DNA of 64,000 bases. Origin: Selaginella moellendorffii. Its lineage: Eukaryota > Streptophyta > Lycopodiopsida > Selaginellales > Selaginellaceae. Made by a program: the position numbers and the translations under genes. Numbering within the stretch: position 1 is the stretch's first letter; every line of letters begins with the position of its first letter. The notes beneath the pieces are model-generated. The model made no database searches. It saw nothing but the letters and a program-made list of their open reading frames with translations, and was not told the DNA's origin. Positions 44,331 through 53,774 of this stretch are shown piece after piece. The stretch covers positions 1,348,672 to 1,412,671 of the forward strand of contig NW_003314268.1 in the NCBI RefSeq assembly GCF_000143415.4, read 5' to 3'.

Positions 44331-47300
44331 AGCCCGGCGATTGGAAGCGATCTAGCTTGAAGAGTGGGGGTGGAGAAACAGGGGAGCGGTGGATCAATCG
44401 GCGGGATTTGGCGCGTGGGTTCGCGAGTGGAGGGCTGCTCCTGGCGATTGGGAGGATTCTAGAGCGACCCAAGTCCCTATCTCCAGCTGTTCTTGTCTCC
44501 TGGCAGGACCCATCAAGACCAAATCCCTCTCGCTCTCTCGCTCTTCCAAGTTGCGTTTGAATCCACCAGCATCTGTGTCTCTCCCCGGCCGCGATCTAGC
44601 TAAGCACAGCTATGGCCGCGTGGGATCCCTTGGAACCCCCGACCACCAGCACAAGCCACAGCGCGCTTGTTCTTTTGCTTGTTCTTCCGTCTCTCCTTTA
44701 TCCCCTCCCCCCCCTGTTCTTGCGCTCGCTCGTCGGTGCCACCCACTGTATCAGACACCTATTCGCTGCTGGTGGTCCGTCCTCCTCATCCATTCTCGCC
44801 ATTCCCGCCGGGTCAAAGCGCCCAGATCGCCGAATCCATCTCCTCCATCGCCGCAAGAACGACCACCCGATCAAAATCAATCAATCAACCTATCACCGCT
44901 TTCCTTGTCTTCCCTCTCCAGGATCGAGAAGAGGAACTCTCTAGCTAGCACCAATTTCTTGGCTCTCGCTCGCATCGCTCGCTCTCTCGCGACTCGCGAG
45001 CGACAAAAAAAAAAAACATAAGAAAAAAACACACACACTCACACCCTTGATTTCGAGCACACTAAACTGGATTTGCGTCAAATCTTGGGGTACGCTTGGC
45101 TGTCGGATTTGAGAGCGCGACTGACGTCCGCCGGCCACCCGCCTCGTATAAAGCGGGAAAACGGACCGTATCTCGCATTAACCACGCCGTAGCGTACTGC
45201 TCTACATACAGCCCTAAGCACCCGGCGAATATTCGGGCTTGCGCTGGTCAAGCCTTTGACCGCATATTCCGCCAAAGATGCGCCCCTCTAAATGGCCCAT
45301 CATAAATTTTTGTGCCACGTTGGTACTTGGAAAAGTAGCCGTAGCATTGTGCATGATCATCATCAGCCAACGTACTTACTATCATTCGGGCGAGAAAATA
45401 AAAGGAAAATTCTCCAAGGTGTTTTGCCTGCTATGGTTAAGATTTGGTAGAGATTTTTTATTTTTTTTAGAAGTTTGCTTCGCGGATCCCCCATTCAGGC
45501 TCGATCAGGCATGTCGGCGTCTCATTTAAATCGCTGTTCTAGCCTGCTTTTGTTCGTGTCTCGAGTTTTATGATCCGATCGGTGTAAGTAGCTGCTAACT
45601 TTGAGATGAAATGTCCACTCTCGGCTCAACTCAACTCGATGCGATGCGAAGACAATGCTGCGCTAAACTCGCTGGTTCGTCCTAGTAATCCAAAATGGGT
45701 ACTTTTACCTCGTAAGTTTTTCCGTGTAGCGAAGCTCGCGCTCGCAGTCCTTTCAATCGATTTAACAATCGATCCTGTTGCAGAGGCAGCAGCGGCGGAG
45801 ATATCTGCATGAGAGCCAAGCAAAAAACTCGTGAATGCAGTGAGACTCGACGAAATCATGCTTACCAGTGCCACAACTCCATAGTTTAGCTTTAAAAAAC
45901 CTACCTCGATCGATGGCTGATAGATGGGCAGAACGTTTTTCTCGCCCAGCCATGGCGGACCAGAAGCTAGCCCCTCTCCTTTGCCTCTCTGCCAAAGCCG
46001 TGCCTTGTGTGAGTGAGACGAAGAACGAAGAAGATGGAAGCAAAAGGAGTGATAGCTTACTTATTTACTCGCTCCTCCTTTCAAGGCACGATGAAAAATG
46101 ATATCTTATGATCGCTGCTGCTACCTCTGATTCCTGGAGTCTCTGCTCGCTCGCTGCTCGCATTTCTGTGCATGGCGATCAATGCAATGCCTCTTTCCAG
46201 TCTGGACTGATCCAACTCCGATCTGATTGATCGTTTGATTCTTCCGAAATCCCTCCAGGAAATAAAAACTCTCCCCTCGCCATAGGTGGTGGGGAGGAGC
46301 TTGTGTATTCCTTCACTTTCTCCAGTTGCTATATATACATACCTCTTCCTTTTGCGCTGGTCAGTGGTGGTGGATGATTGATATAAAAACCTTGCATGGT
46401 TTTTCTTTGCGCTCGCCTCGTTTTCTGAGACAAAATCGACAAAAGTAAGTGAGGAATCCAACAGCAGCAGCGACTCTAAACGCAAATCCCTCTAGCTAAG
46501 CTAAAGAATGCTTGTTTATTTTTGTGATCTTCTCGGAGCACGAGGATCATGACGAGTAACTCTCATGATCTCCTCTCGCTGGTTTGATCCCAAGCACTAG
46601 ATGGGTCGTGAGAGAATCGAGCAGTGACGCTACATACCTTGGATCCGAGGACGAGCGTCATGACCCAGCAGCGTCGTCATCGCGAGGGACCAGCGATTAT
46701 AGCCGAAAACCCTGCCAACATTTTAACACGCTCTCAAGTTTTTGCATAAACAAAACCTCTTACGGAAAAGCGCGAGCAAACAAGAAGAAGAAGCGTCGAT
46801 TACTTTATTCCCTGCGGCTTTTGCTTCTCAGGAATGATTGAAGCGAAGCTTCTTTCCTTCGCAGAGAGAAAAAGATATAAAAAAACGAAAGGAAAAACAA
46901 ATTTTTAGACGAAGATGAGGAAGAAAGAAGAAGAACCTCGCATTGAAACAATGATTGTGTTCGTAGGAGAACTTGCATCGTCTCGTCGCCAAGGAGAAAT
47001 AATTTAATCTTCTTTCTCCCAGCGAATAAACTCCGCTTTTCTCTTTCGTTTAGCGGCTGTTCATGATGGTCCAGATTTAATTCCGGTGCTCCATTTGTGG
47101 TAGCTGCTTTTTTGACTTGGATAAACAAATACTTCCACCCCAAAGTTGCTGCGTTCATCTGGGAGATTTTCGTGCAAGACCAATGGGAGGAAAAAGCGAA
47201 AGCTCTCTGTGAAATGCAGCAGCAAAAATATACGAATCAATCAAGCAATCAATGCCGAATTGAAAAAGTCGCTCGCGTACCTCTGAGAAGTTTGTTTCTT

Positions 47301-47339
47301 TTTTCTTTCTATTGCCTGTTCCTTTTTCTCCATTGGCAA
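44331..47339. other. Intergenic: AFB leader/promoter and spacer to PLGG1
   Basis: The first 700 bp upstream of the AFB start are CT-rich (on the + strand) and probably form the leader. A frame of 134 codons at 46,081-46,485 (minus) has no recognisable motif. A TATATATACAT element at about 46,330 is not followed by a gene I can identify. No tRNA or known microRNA was seen. Confidence 0.4.
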
Positions 47340-49389
47340 CTAACCGGCCAGAGCGACGAGGCTTTGCTGGACAACGGGAACTGCGGCCACCACCGACGAG
47401 ATTATTCCCGTGAGAGCATAAGCTATCGCACAAAACGGTAGTGCCTCGGGTTCTTTTGCGGATAGCGCTGCAGTGCCTAATCCATGAGCACTGGCAAGAA
47501 GAAAAAGAAGAAGAAGGATCAGGACGATGATGAGACATTAAAGTTCACGCATTTTAAAATGCAAACCTGGAAGCTGTAGCCATCCCTCTAGCAATCGGGT
47601 CGTCCAGTTCGAGCTTATCCATTAATGTCTGCGCGAAGTTTGCTCCGACAAGACCGGTCAACACCACAACTGCTGCTGTCAACGATTGATTTTGAGCTGT
47701 AGAAAATACCTGGGAGCTTACAAAACGATTCAATAGCAGGATAAAGTGAAAAGCAAACCTTCGAGTAGAGACGAGATTGGCAGCGCTAAAGCAACAGTAA
47801 CACATCTCGGTACTATAGCTCGAGTGAATTGTCCGTCCAGGCCGAGGACTCGTCCAGCTGCTGCGGTGGAATACAGAGAAAAAAGCGACGATGCAATAAC
47901 TGCTGAAAAAATCTCCGCGGCGTGCCTCTTGACAAGCTGAGTTTGGAAGAAACAAATTACTCTAAGTGAATGAACGAACGAGTCATATAAGATCTTACAG
48001 AAACGTCACCTTTCTTTGACGAAACATCGAGAACGAGAAAGAGAGAATCACCGAACCAAGAAATCCCATGAGCAAGTCACCGGCACCAGGATCCCTAGGA
48101 TTCTTTGTCAAATAAGCTCCTGACAAAGAGGAATTTGACAAAACACGAATAAGTTGCAAAACAGGTTGCACAGGAAGTGTACCTAGTATTGATTCGAATC
48201 CTCTTTGCGTGAAAAGGCCGAGCAAGAACGCGGCCAGGTCTGCAGCTATAGCACAGCACACAATCGGATGGAGCACCTTCTTAAGATCCGCTGGGAAGCT
48301 ACAGCAGACAATGAAACAAAAAGTCGGTTAGAACTAAAGTTGGACGAGCAAACCTTGAGCCCAGCATATATCCGAGAACAGTTGCTGCAAGTAGAAAAGG
48401 CAGCGCTGTTGCTGGAAATGATCCAAGAGCCCCGGGAGACAAAACCGCTAGACCAAACGACAATACAAACACGATGGACCAGGCTGTTATCTCTTTCGTT
48501 GTGAATGGAGCAGGCTTTGGAGTCGGCTCCGTGGGCTCTAGCTTGGTTCGAACGATTCCCCTGACAGCCACCGCAGTGTATCCCGCCACAGCCAAAGTTG
48601 CAGCCCATCCAAAAACTGCCAAGGAACAAACTATATCAGTAATGCCAAAACTTGAAACAGTTCTTTTATCTTACCGAGAATGGCACCAATCTTTGCACCA
48701 GCGGACGCAGGAATACCTTTGGTTGCAAGTGGAATGACGACCAAGGAAGGCACATAAAAAAGTGGCAGCCATCTTTGTATGAACGTGATCGCTGGAGAAA
48801 AAAAGGAGACCACCGACGCAGCCGAGTCGGGTGATGCCGCGTCCAAAACGTTGAGGATGACGAAGATGCAAAACATCCCAAACAACGCACTTGGAAACTT
48901 TATCGACGCTGAAACGAAGAGTTTCTTGAGTAGCTTATCCAGTCCCAGGAAAATTCCCAGTGACACTCCCAGATGAGCCACCTACATTTGCAAGAAAACT
49001 TCAGTACTTCGAGAACTTGGCCGATAGAAAAAAAGAAAACGAAAACGAAAACCTGGATCTACCTAGGACAAAAACTCAAAAGAACTTACTCAGATCTCTC
49101 AACATAGAAGAAACATTACCTGCGTGAGTGCCAGAGAAGAAGCTCTCCCTTCTCCACTGTTGTGTCCTTCGGTGCTCGAGGATCTTCGCACGAGAACGAG
49201 ACGACGATTTCTTCCCGAGAGCGCAAGTAAGTTACTCTGGATGTCCAGTCCTCCACCACCACCAAGTCTCGAGAGAAGAACACGACCAGTTCCACTTCGA
49301 TTTCCAGGCTCGCAGGTATTTCTCTTCCATTTCTCTGGAGGATGGCAGCTCGGGCGAGGAGATCTGAGACTTAAACTCAGCAATGCCAT
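47340..49389 (-). CDS. PLGG1: Plastidal glycolate/glycerate translocator 1 (LrgA/LrgB type)
   Basis: Eight exons (49120-49389, 48675-48981, 48354-48615, 48183-48298, 48010-48119, 47759-47936, 47567-47696, 47340-47490) sum to 507 residues, as in other plants. The Ser/Arg-rich N-terminus (MALLSLSLRSPRPSCHPPEK) is a plausible chloroplast transit peptide. The LrgA-like half has SIKFPSALFGMFCIFVILNV and FIQRWLPLFYVPSLVVIPLA. The LrgB-like half has LHPIVCCAI, NPRDPGAGDLLMGFLGSVIL, RCVTVALALPISSLLEGA-like sequence, LTAAVVVLTGLVGANFAQTL, DDPIARGMATASSAHGLGTA and ALSAKEPEALPFCAIAYALT. It lies in the chloroplast inner envelope and exports glycolate while importing glycerate in photorespiration. Introns are 55-138 nt. 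It is divergent from a LEA14-like gene. Confidence 0.96.
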
Positions 49390-49622
49390 CGAATCTACGT
49401 ACCAATCGGCTACCAGGGATCCACTGTTCTTCCCGTCTCTTATCTCGTGAAGCCCAGACCTGTGGAAGAAAAAAATTCTTCTATCTTAAAAAACCACCCA
49501 ATAAAACCATGCCACTTCTTTTGTCGGGACCACGACACATACCTTTAAGTGTAACCGAAGGAAAAAAAGAGAAACCCTTGCTCCTCCTCTCCGTCGATTG
49601 ATCGCTCCAGCTCCATCGATTG
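49390..49622. promoter_or_regulatory. Divergent promoter PLGG1 / LEA14-like
   Basis: 233 bp lie between the two start codons, so both genes must share this interval for leaders and core promoters. I see no clear TATA box. Confidence 0.45.
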
Positions 49623-50769
49623 ATGCGAATGGCGCTGGCGGGGATCGCCGCGGCGGGAGCTATGGCAGCCGGGGGAGTGGCGCTGTGGAAATTCCGGCCC
49701 AAGGATCCCATCTTCGAGGTAACCTCGATCGAATTCAAGGGATTCCAGATGCGCTTCTGCACGGATTCGCCGATGCTCATGGCGGTGATCGATGTGGAGC
49801 TGGTGCTGAGCATCAGCGTCACCAATCCCAACGTCGCGCCGATCGCGTACACGAGCACTACCATGGACATCTTCTACCATGACACACTTCTAGGGCAAGC
49901 CAAGGTGAGTTCTACTATACTTTCTATAGTTTTCTTCGTTCTTCCAAGAGAATGTCAAGGCGTGCTAGATCTTTTTTTTTTTCTCTTTGTCTTGATCAAA
50001 TCAATGCTTTGAGATGGCAGCCAGCATTTTTTCGTTAGATCATCCATCACTCCTGTCAAGAATTGTTCTAGATTGGGAACACGTAGAAACAAGTTATTCA
50101 CAAGGAAAACTATGAAAAACAATTGTGACCAATCAAGATCTCGATTGTTCACGATTGCTCATAGTTTATCCTCGTGAATATCTTGTTTCTTCGATTAAGG
50201 AATTGCTACATTGTTTTCCTCGTGAATTGCCTGTTTCTTTGATCAAGGAATTGCTACATTGTCTTGGTTCGCATGAATAGCACTCCAATCTCTTCTTCTT
50301 CAAATTTGAGCTAGAAATCTAAACTTCCGTAGAAATCGAGAGCTTGGAAGTTCTTCCAGAGCTCGAGAGCGTGCATTCACGTCTAAACAACAACAACAAA
50401 AAAATTTCCTTTTTTTTTTTCTTCCAGGTTGACGAAGGCACCCAGGAGGCCGATTCCACCAAAATCCTGCGCGTCCCCGCCAAGCTCGATGGCCTCCAAG
50501 TCACGAACCACGTCAAGGATCTCATCAAAGACGTGTATAAGCGCGAGATGCTGCTCCACTCCACCGTCACGATCTGCGGCGCCGCCAGAGTCTGGAAATG
50601 GCGCCACAAATTCGAGGTTTGTCGTCTCAATTCATCGCGCTCAAATCTCTCAATCGCGCTGGTCTTCCAGGTTCACGTCGACAGCGACATCAAGGTCGAT
50701 CCAATCTACCTCGACGTGATCGAGCAGGAGAATCGCGTCCATATGGAAATGCCGCTGGTGGCGGGATGA
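49623..50769 (+). CDS. LEA14-like (LEA_2/WHy domain) protein
   Basis: Three exons (49623-49904, 50428-50616, 50671-50769) give 189 residues. A short hydrophobic N-terminal segment (LAGIAAAGAMAAGGVALW) could anchor or target the protein. The LEA_2 fold follows, with DPIFEVTSIEFKGFQMRFCT, VELVLSISVTNPNVAPIAYT (the conserved 'NPN' water-stress motif) and STTMDIFYHDTLLGQAKV. The last two exons give beta strands ending HVDSDIKVDPIYLDVIEQEN. LEA_2 proteins are beta-sandwich stress-related proteins, some in membranes or vesicles. The start could also be the Met at 49,629. The first intron is 523 nt, long for this region, and holds a 104-nt fold-back. The second is 54 nt. Confidence 0.88.
50086..50189. 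repeat. Near-perfect fold-back (104 nt) inside intron 1
   Basis: The left arm from 50,086 (gaaacaagttattcac) pairs with the right arm ending at 50,189 (gtgaatatcttgtttc). The two halves meet at a central agatct with almost no loop. By eye about 50 pairs carry six mismatches and two small indels. The right arm also starts a tandem repeat of 48-bp period (50,170-50,217 and 50,218-50,264, cctcgtgaat...gctacattgt). Confidence 0.85.
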
Positions 50770-51551
50770 GAAGCTCTGTTTTTAGGGTTCTTGAATAAAT
50801 GTCACTCTGTTTTTAGGGAATTTTGTCCCCTGTTTCTAGGGCTATTGCGAGTTTCGCCGATCCAAGCGTGATTTCCACGAATTATTTTAGTGGGCTCGCA
50901 GCTGCCGGACAGCTGCGCGGACCCAATTGCCTGATTCCGCGCGCAACAGAGCAAAACAGGGCGGAATCTCGCAAGCCCAGGTGAGTGCAACGAAATGATT
51001 CATGGACGAACAACAACAGCAACCATAAGAACAAGGAAAAAGATGATGGAATTGTCGACGATCCATTCCATCGATGAGAGGATCGAGGCATTAAAAAAGC
51101 CTCTGGGGAATTTCGAGAGGCTGGTTTCTCGTTCGCGCTCTTGCCTGCCTCATATCTCATCTCGTTTGATCTGTCTTGCGTGTACTTTGGCCAAAGAACA
51201 TGTCCAAAAGAAACAAAGGTATTTATATATATTGTGTTGGTTGACCACTCTCCCCCTGTGTAGTCATGGTCCATGTCTCTCACTCAACACACTCAAAGAA
51301 TATCTCTCTATCTCACATATCACACACACAACACTCAAATCCTCACTCTGGGATTCAAATCTCGGCTTTTCAATCGCTTGGGCAGCCGCAGCGCGCGATT
51401 TCCTTGGATGGGCAGCCGCGAATCGGGAGAATTCATCCCGAATTGCAGTAGAATCGCAGCATCGGACCAGCGATGAACCAGAGCACTGGGGATTGTGCTT
51501 GATTCGTCCATCCATTCCCGTCGATCGATCGATTGGAGCTGGCGAGAGGTC
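50770..51551. other. Convergent 3' flanks, no gene
   Basis: Lies between the ends of the LEA14-like gene (+) and the MAKR-like gene (-). Only short frames and CA-rich microsatellite-like sequence near 51,310 are seen. Confidence 0.45.
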
Positions 51552-52997
51552 TCACATCACAGCGACGGTGCGATCTGGCTTGCCCGGCCCGTGCGAATGC
51601 GAGGGAGGCGGATTGGAAGAGGACGAGGACGAGAAGAGCTTCCGCAAGCCATGAACCCTAACGCTCCGGAGCGACGGCCCAATGCACGCCGGGACGTGAA
51701 GAACGGGCGTCACTCGCACGCTCGAGGAGGAAGGCTTGTGATCCGATGGCCGCCTCCAGTTGCTCTCGCTGTGCGGGCGCGAATTCCCGATCAGGACGTG
51801 GTCCTGGAGCTGCATCTTGGCCGATAGCGTGGAAGAATTCGCCTTGCGATTGCTCCCACTTCTCTGGAGATTGCTGCCACTGTTCTTCCCTGCCGACGAG
51901 TTCTGGAGCTGCCCATGGAGCCTGGCGTTAGAGATTCCAGCCGATGATCGCCGCCCCCTGCTGCTAGCCCGGCCTCTGTTCGAATCGGGCTTGCTCCTGC
52001 TCGAATTTCTGCCCGGGGCGATGGCGATCTCGTCTGGGAAATCCGCGGAGGAGGAGGAAGAGGAATTAGCCGACGACGCTGTCCAATTTGAGGAGGAATT
52101 GGAGGAAGTAGACGAGACCGACGAGGAGTGGAGCGCCAGGATCTCGGGATCGCAGGAATTAGAGGAGGAATCCTTGAGCAGCGGCACCAGAGAGCTGTCA
52201 TGGACAATCTCCGCCGGATCATCCGGAGGAGAGATCTCTGGCGCATTGGAGCTGCTGGAATTGGAGCTGCTACTCCGGTTAAAGATCATCTTGAGAAGCT
52301 TGGCTGGAACACCTTGCTTGGAAGAACTCGATGCTTTTGGGGAAGAAATGGATTTTCTTTGAAACCCGAAGAGATCTCTCCAGCGGCTGGAAGAAGAACA
52401 TTTGCCAGATTTTGGGGGCGAGGAGGGGCGCGAGGTGTAGCCCGGCGGGGGATAGGAAGAGGATTTGAGCGTGGACGCCACCACCAATGGGCGAGCGGGA
52501 GATCTCAGCGAGCGCTCGCGGCGCATTAGGGCAACCGGTGGCGATCTTGCCACGATCGATCCTTGCTGCTGCTTCATCTGGGCGGTGGGCTGGTTCTTCC
52601 CAGGCGGCGCTGGATCCATCCGGAGCTCGGACAAGTCCTGGACCATTTGGATTCGCGGAGGGAGATGGAGTGGCAGGAGCTTGCCCTTGTAGAAGAGCTC
52701 GTCGGCGGAGAGCATTGGGGGGTTCTTGGGCGGCGCCGCGCGATCGCTAGCGGCGGTGGCGCTGGCCGTGAATTCAAACTCGCCAGACGAGGAGGAGGGG
52801 CGGTGGCGCGGCGATAGCGAAGCGCCCACATTGCTGCCGGGATGATCTAGATCGCCCAGTTGGGCGAAATCGTTGGAGAACGAGATCCGTGGGCTGTGCC
52901 AAGATCTACCGCTGCTGCTCCTGCTGCTACTGCCGCCGCCGCCGCTGCCCAGATCATCCGAGAGCTCCACCGATTCCAAGAAGCTCTTGCCCGCCAT
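51552..52997 (-). CDS. MAKR/BKI1-like membrane-associated kinase regulator
   Basis: A single-exon 481-residue, Ser-rich and mostly disordered protein. Two features point to the MAKR/BKI1 family. The first is the conserved block EFEFTAS (residues 73-79), then SADELFYKGKLLPLHLPPRI (about 97-116). The second is a basic SSRWRDLFGFQRKS segment followed by KLLKMIFNRSS. A C-terminal VRVTPVLHVPACIGPSLRSV also fits. Family members bind plasma-membrane lipids through Lys/Arg clusters and regulate receptor kinases; BKI1 inhibits the brassinosteroid receptor. It is longer than typical MAKRs (about 300-350), with the extra length in Ser/Asn runs. The neighbour is a receptor kinase, but a functional link is not shown. 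Confidence 0.72.
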   Translation of the reverse strand: MAGKSFLESVELSDDLGSGGGGSSSRSSSGRSWHSPRISFSNDFAQLGDLDHPGSNVGASLSPRHRPSSSSGEFEFTASATAASDRAAPPKNPPMLSADELFYKGKLLPLHLPPRIQMVQDLSELRMDPAPPGKNQPTAQMKQQQGSIVARSPPVALMRRERSLRSPARPLVVASTLKSSSYPPPGYTSRPSSPPKSGKCSSSSRWRDLFGFQRKSISSPKASSSSKQGVPAKLLKMIFNRSSSSNSSSSNAPEISPPDDPAEIVHDSSLVPLLKDSSSNSCDPEILALHSSSVSSTSSNSSSNWTASSANSSSSSSADFPDEIAIAPGRNSSRSKPDSNRGRASSRGRRSSAGISNARLHGQLQNSSAGKNSGSNLQRSGSNRKANSSTLSAKMQLQDHVLIGNSRPHSESNWRRPSDHKPSSSSVRVTPVLHVPACIGPSLRSVRVHGLRKLFSSSSSSNPPPSHSHGPGKPDRTVAVM

Positions 52998-53774
52998 AGC
53001 TATGGCCTTCCTCTTCCCGGCCTGTGATCGAGGCAGCGCGGCCTCTGGAAACCATGAGTCGTCCGCGGCGATTCCACTCCACTTCCTCTCGCCACTAGCA
53101 TTTCTCGCGATCAGCGATGGATCGATCGATCCAGGAGGGGGAGAGCTACGAAAGATCCAATTGCTGGCCGGAAAGGAATCGCCAGGCGATGCCCTGTACT
53201 TTCTGGGCTAAATAGCAAGGAAAAGAGGATGGGTCATGGCTTTGCTTGTAGCAAGCACAACAGTGCAGCCATAGACAGGCGGGCAAAACTCCCCCACACG
53301 TGCCACGTGGACACGTCGTGCGAATCGGACGGACGCGATCGTCCTATACACCGAGACCGGATTAGTTATGATACGACGGCATAAACCCCCGTGGTTTAGA
53401 CCATGATTAGTACGGACATACTGCCAGGGTGGGCCACATGGGGTTTAAATCCAGTACGGCCCACGTGGCCAGAACAATATTTGTCTTTCCCGGTTATGTT
53501 AATCGTAGCCCCTAAAGTAGAAGCGTATGGAATCTCGCAGGAATCTTCCGTTCCATGGTAGCTGGATAGAGAGGAATTTTTACCTAAGTGACAAGCGCTT
53601 GTACTTTACCTTGCAGCGGAATAAAGCTGCGCAGCAAAAAGAAGATCTCTACCAAATACGAGCCGTCCATTCCAGGATCTATCCAACGGCTGCAATTTAA
53701 CATTTTAAAATCTGGCGCGGGCAAGAAAAGAATATCCCCATAAAAGCGAAGGAATAAAAAAATTCACGAACTAG
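52998..53774. other. MAKR-like promoter and spacer
   Basis: Besides the G-box cluster at 53,295-53,316, a second CCACGTGG-type site lies at about 53,461-53,468. The remainder is CRINKLY4-related 3' flank without a gene. Confidence 0.5.
53295..53316. promoter_or_regulatory. Clustered G-box/ABRE (ACGTG) sites
   Basis: CACACGTG, the palindromic CCACGTGG and ACACGTC lie end to end about 300 bp upstream of the MAKR-like start codon. Such ACGT cores bind bZIP and bHLH factors and, when clustered, often give abscisic-acid or light response. The effect here is inferred. Confidence 0.5.

Noticed and set aside
46081-46485. 134-codon minus-strand frame with a TATA-like element nearby
   Set aside because: No motif, no signal peptide, composition like intergenic DNA, and no splice model that improves it.
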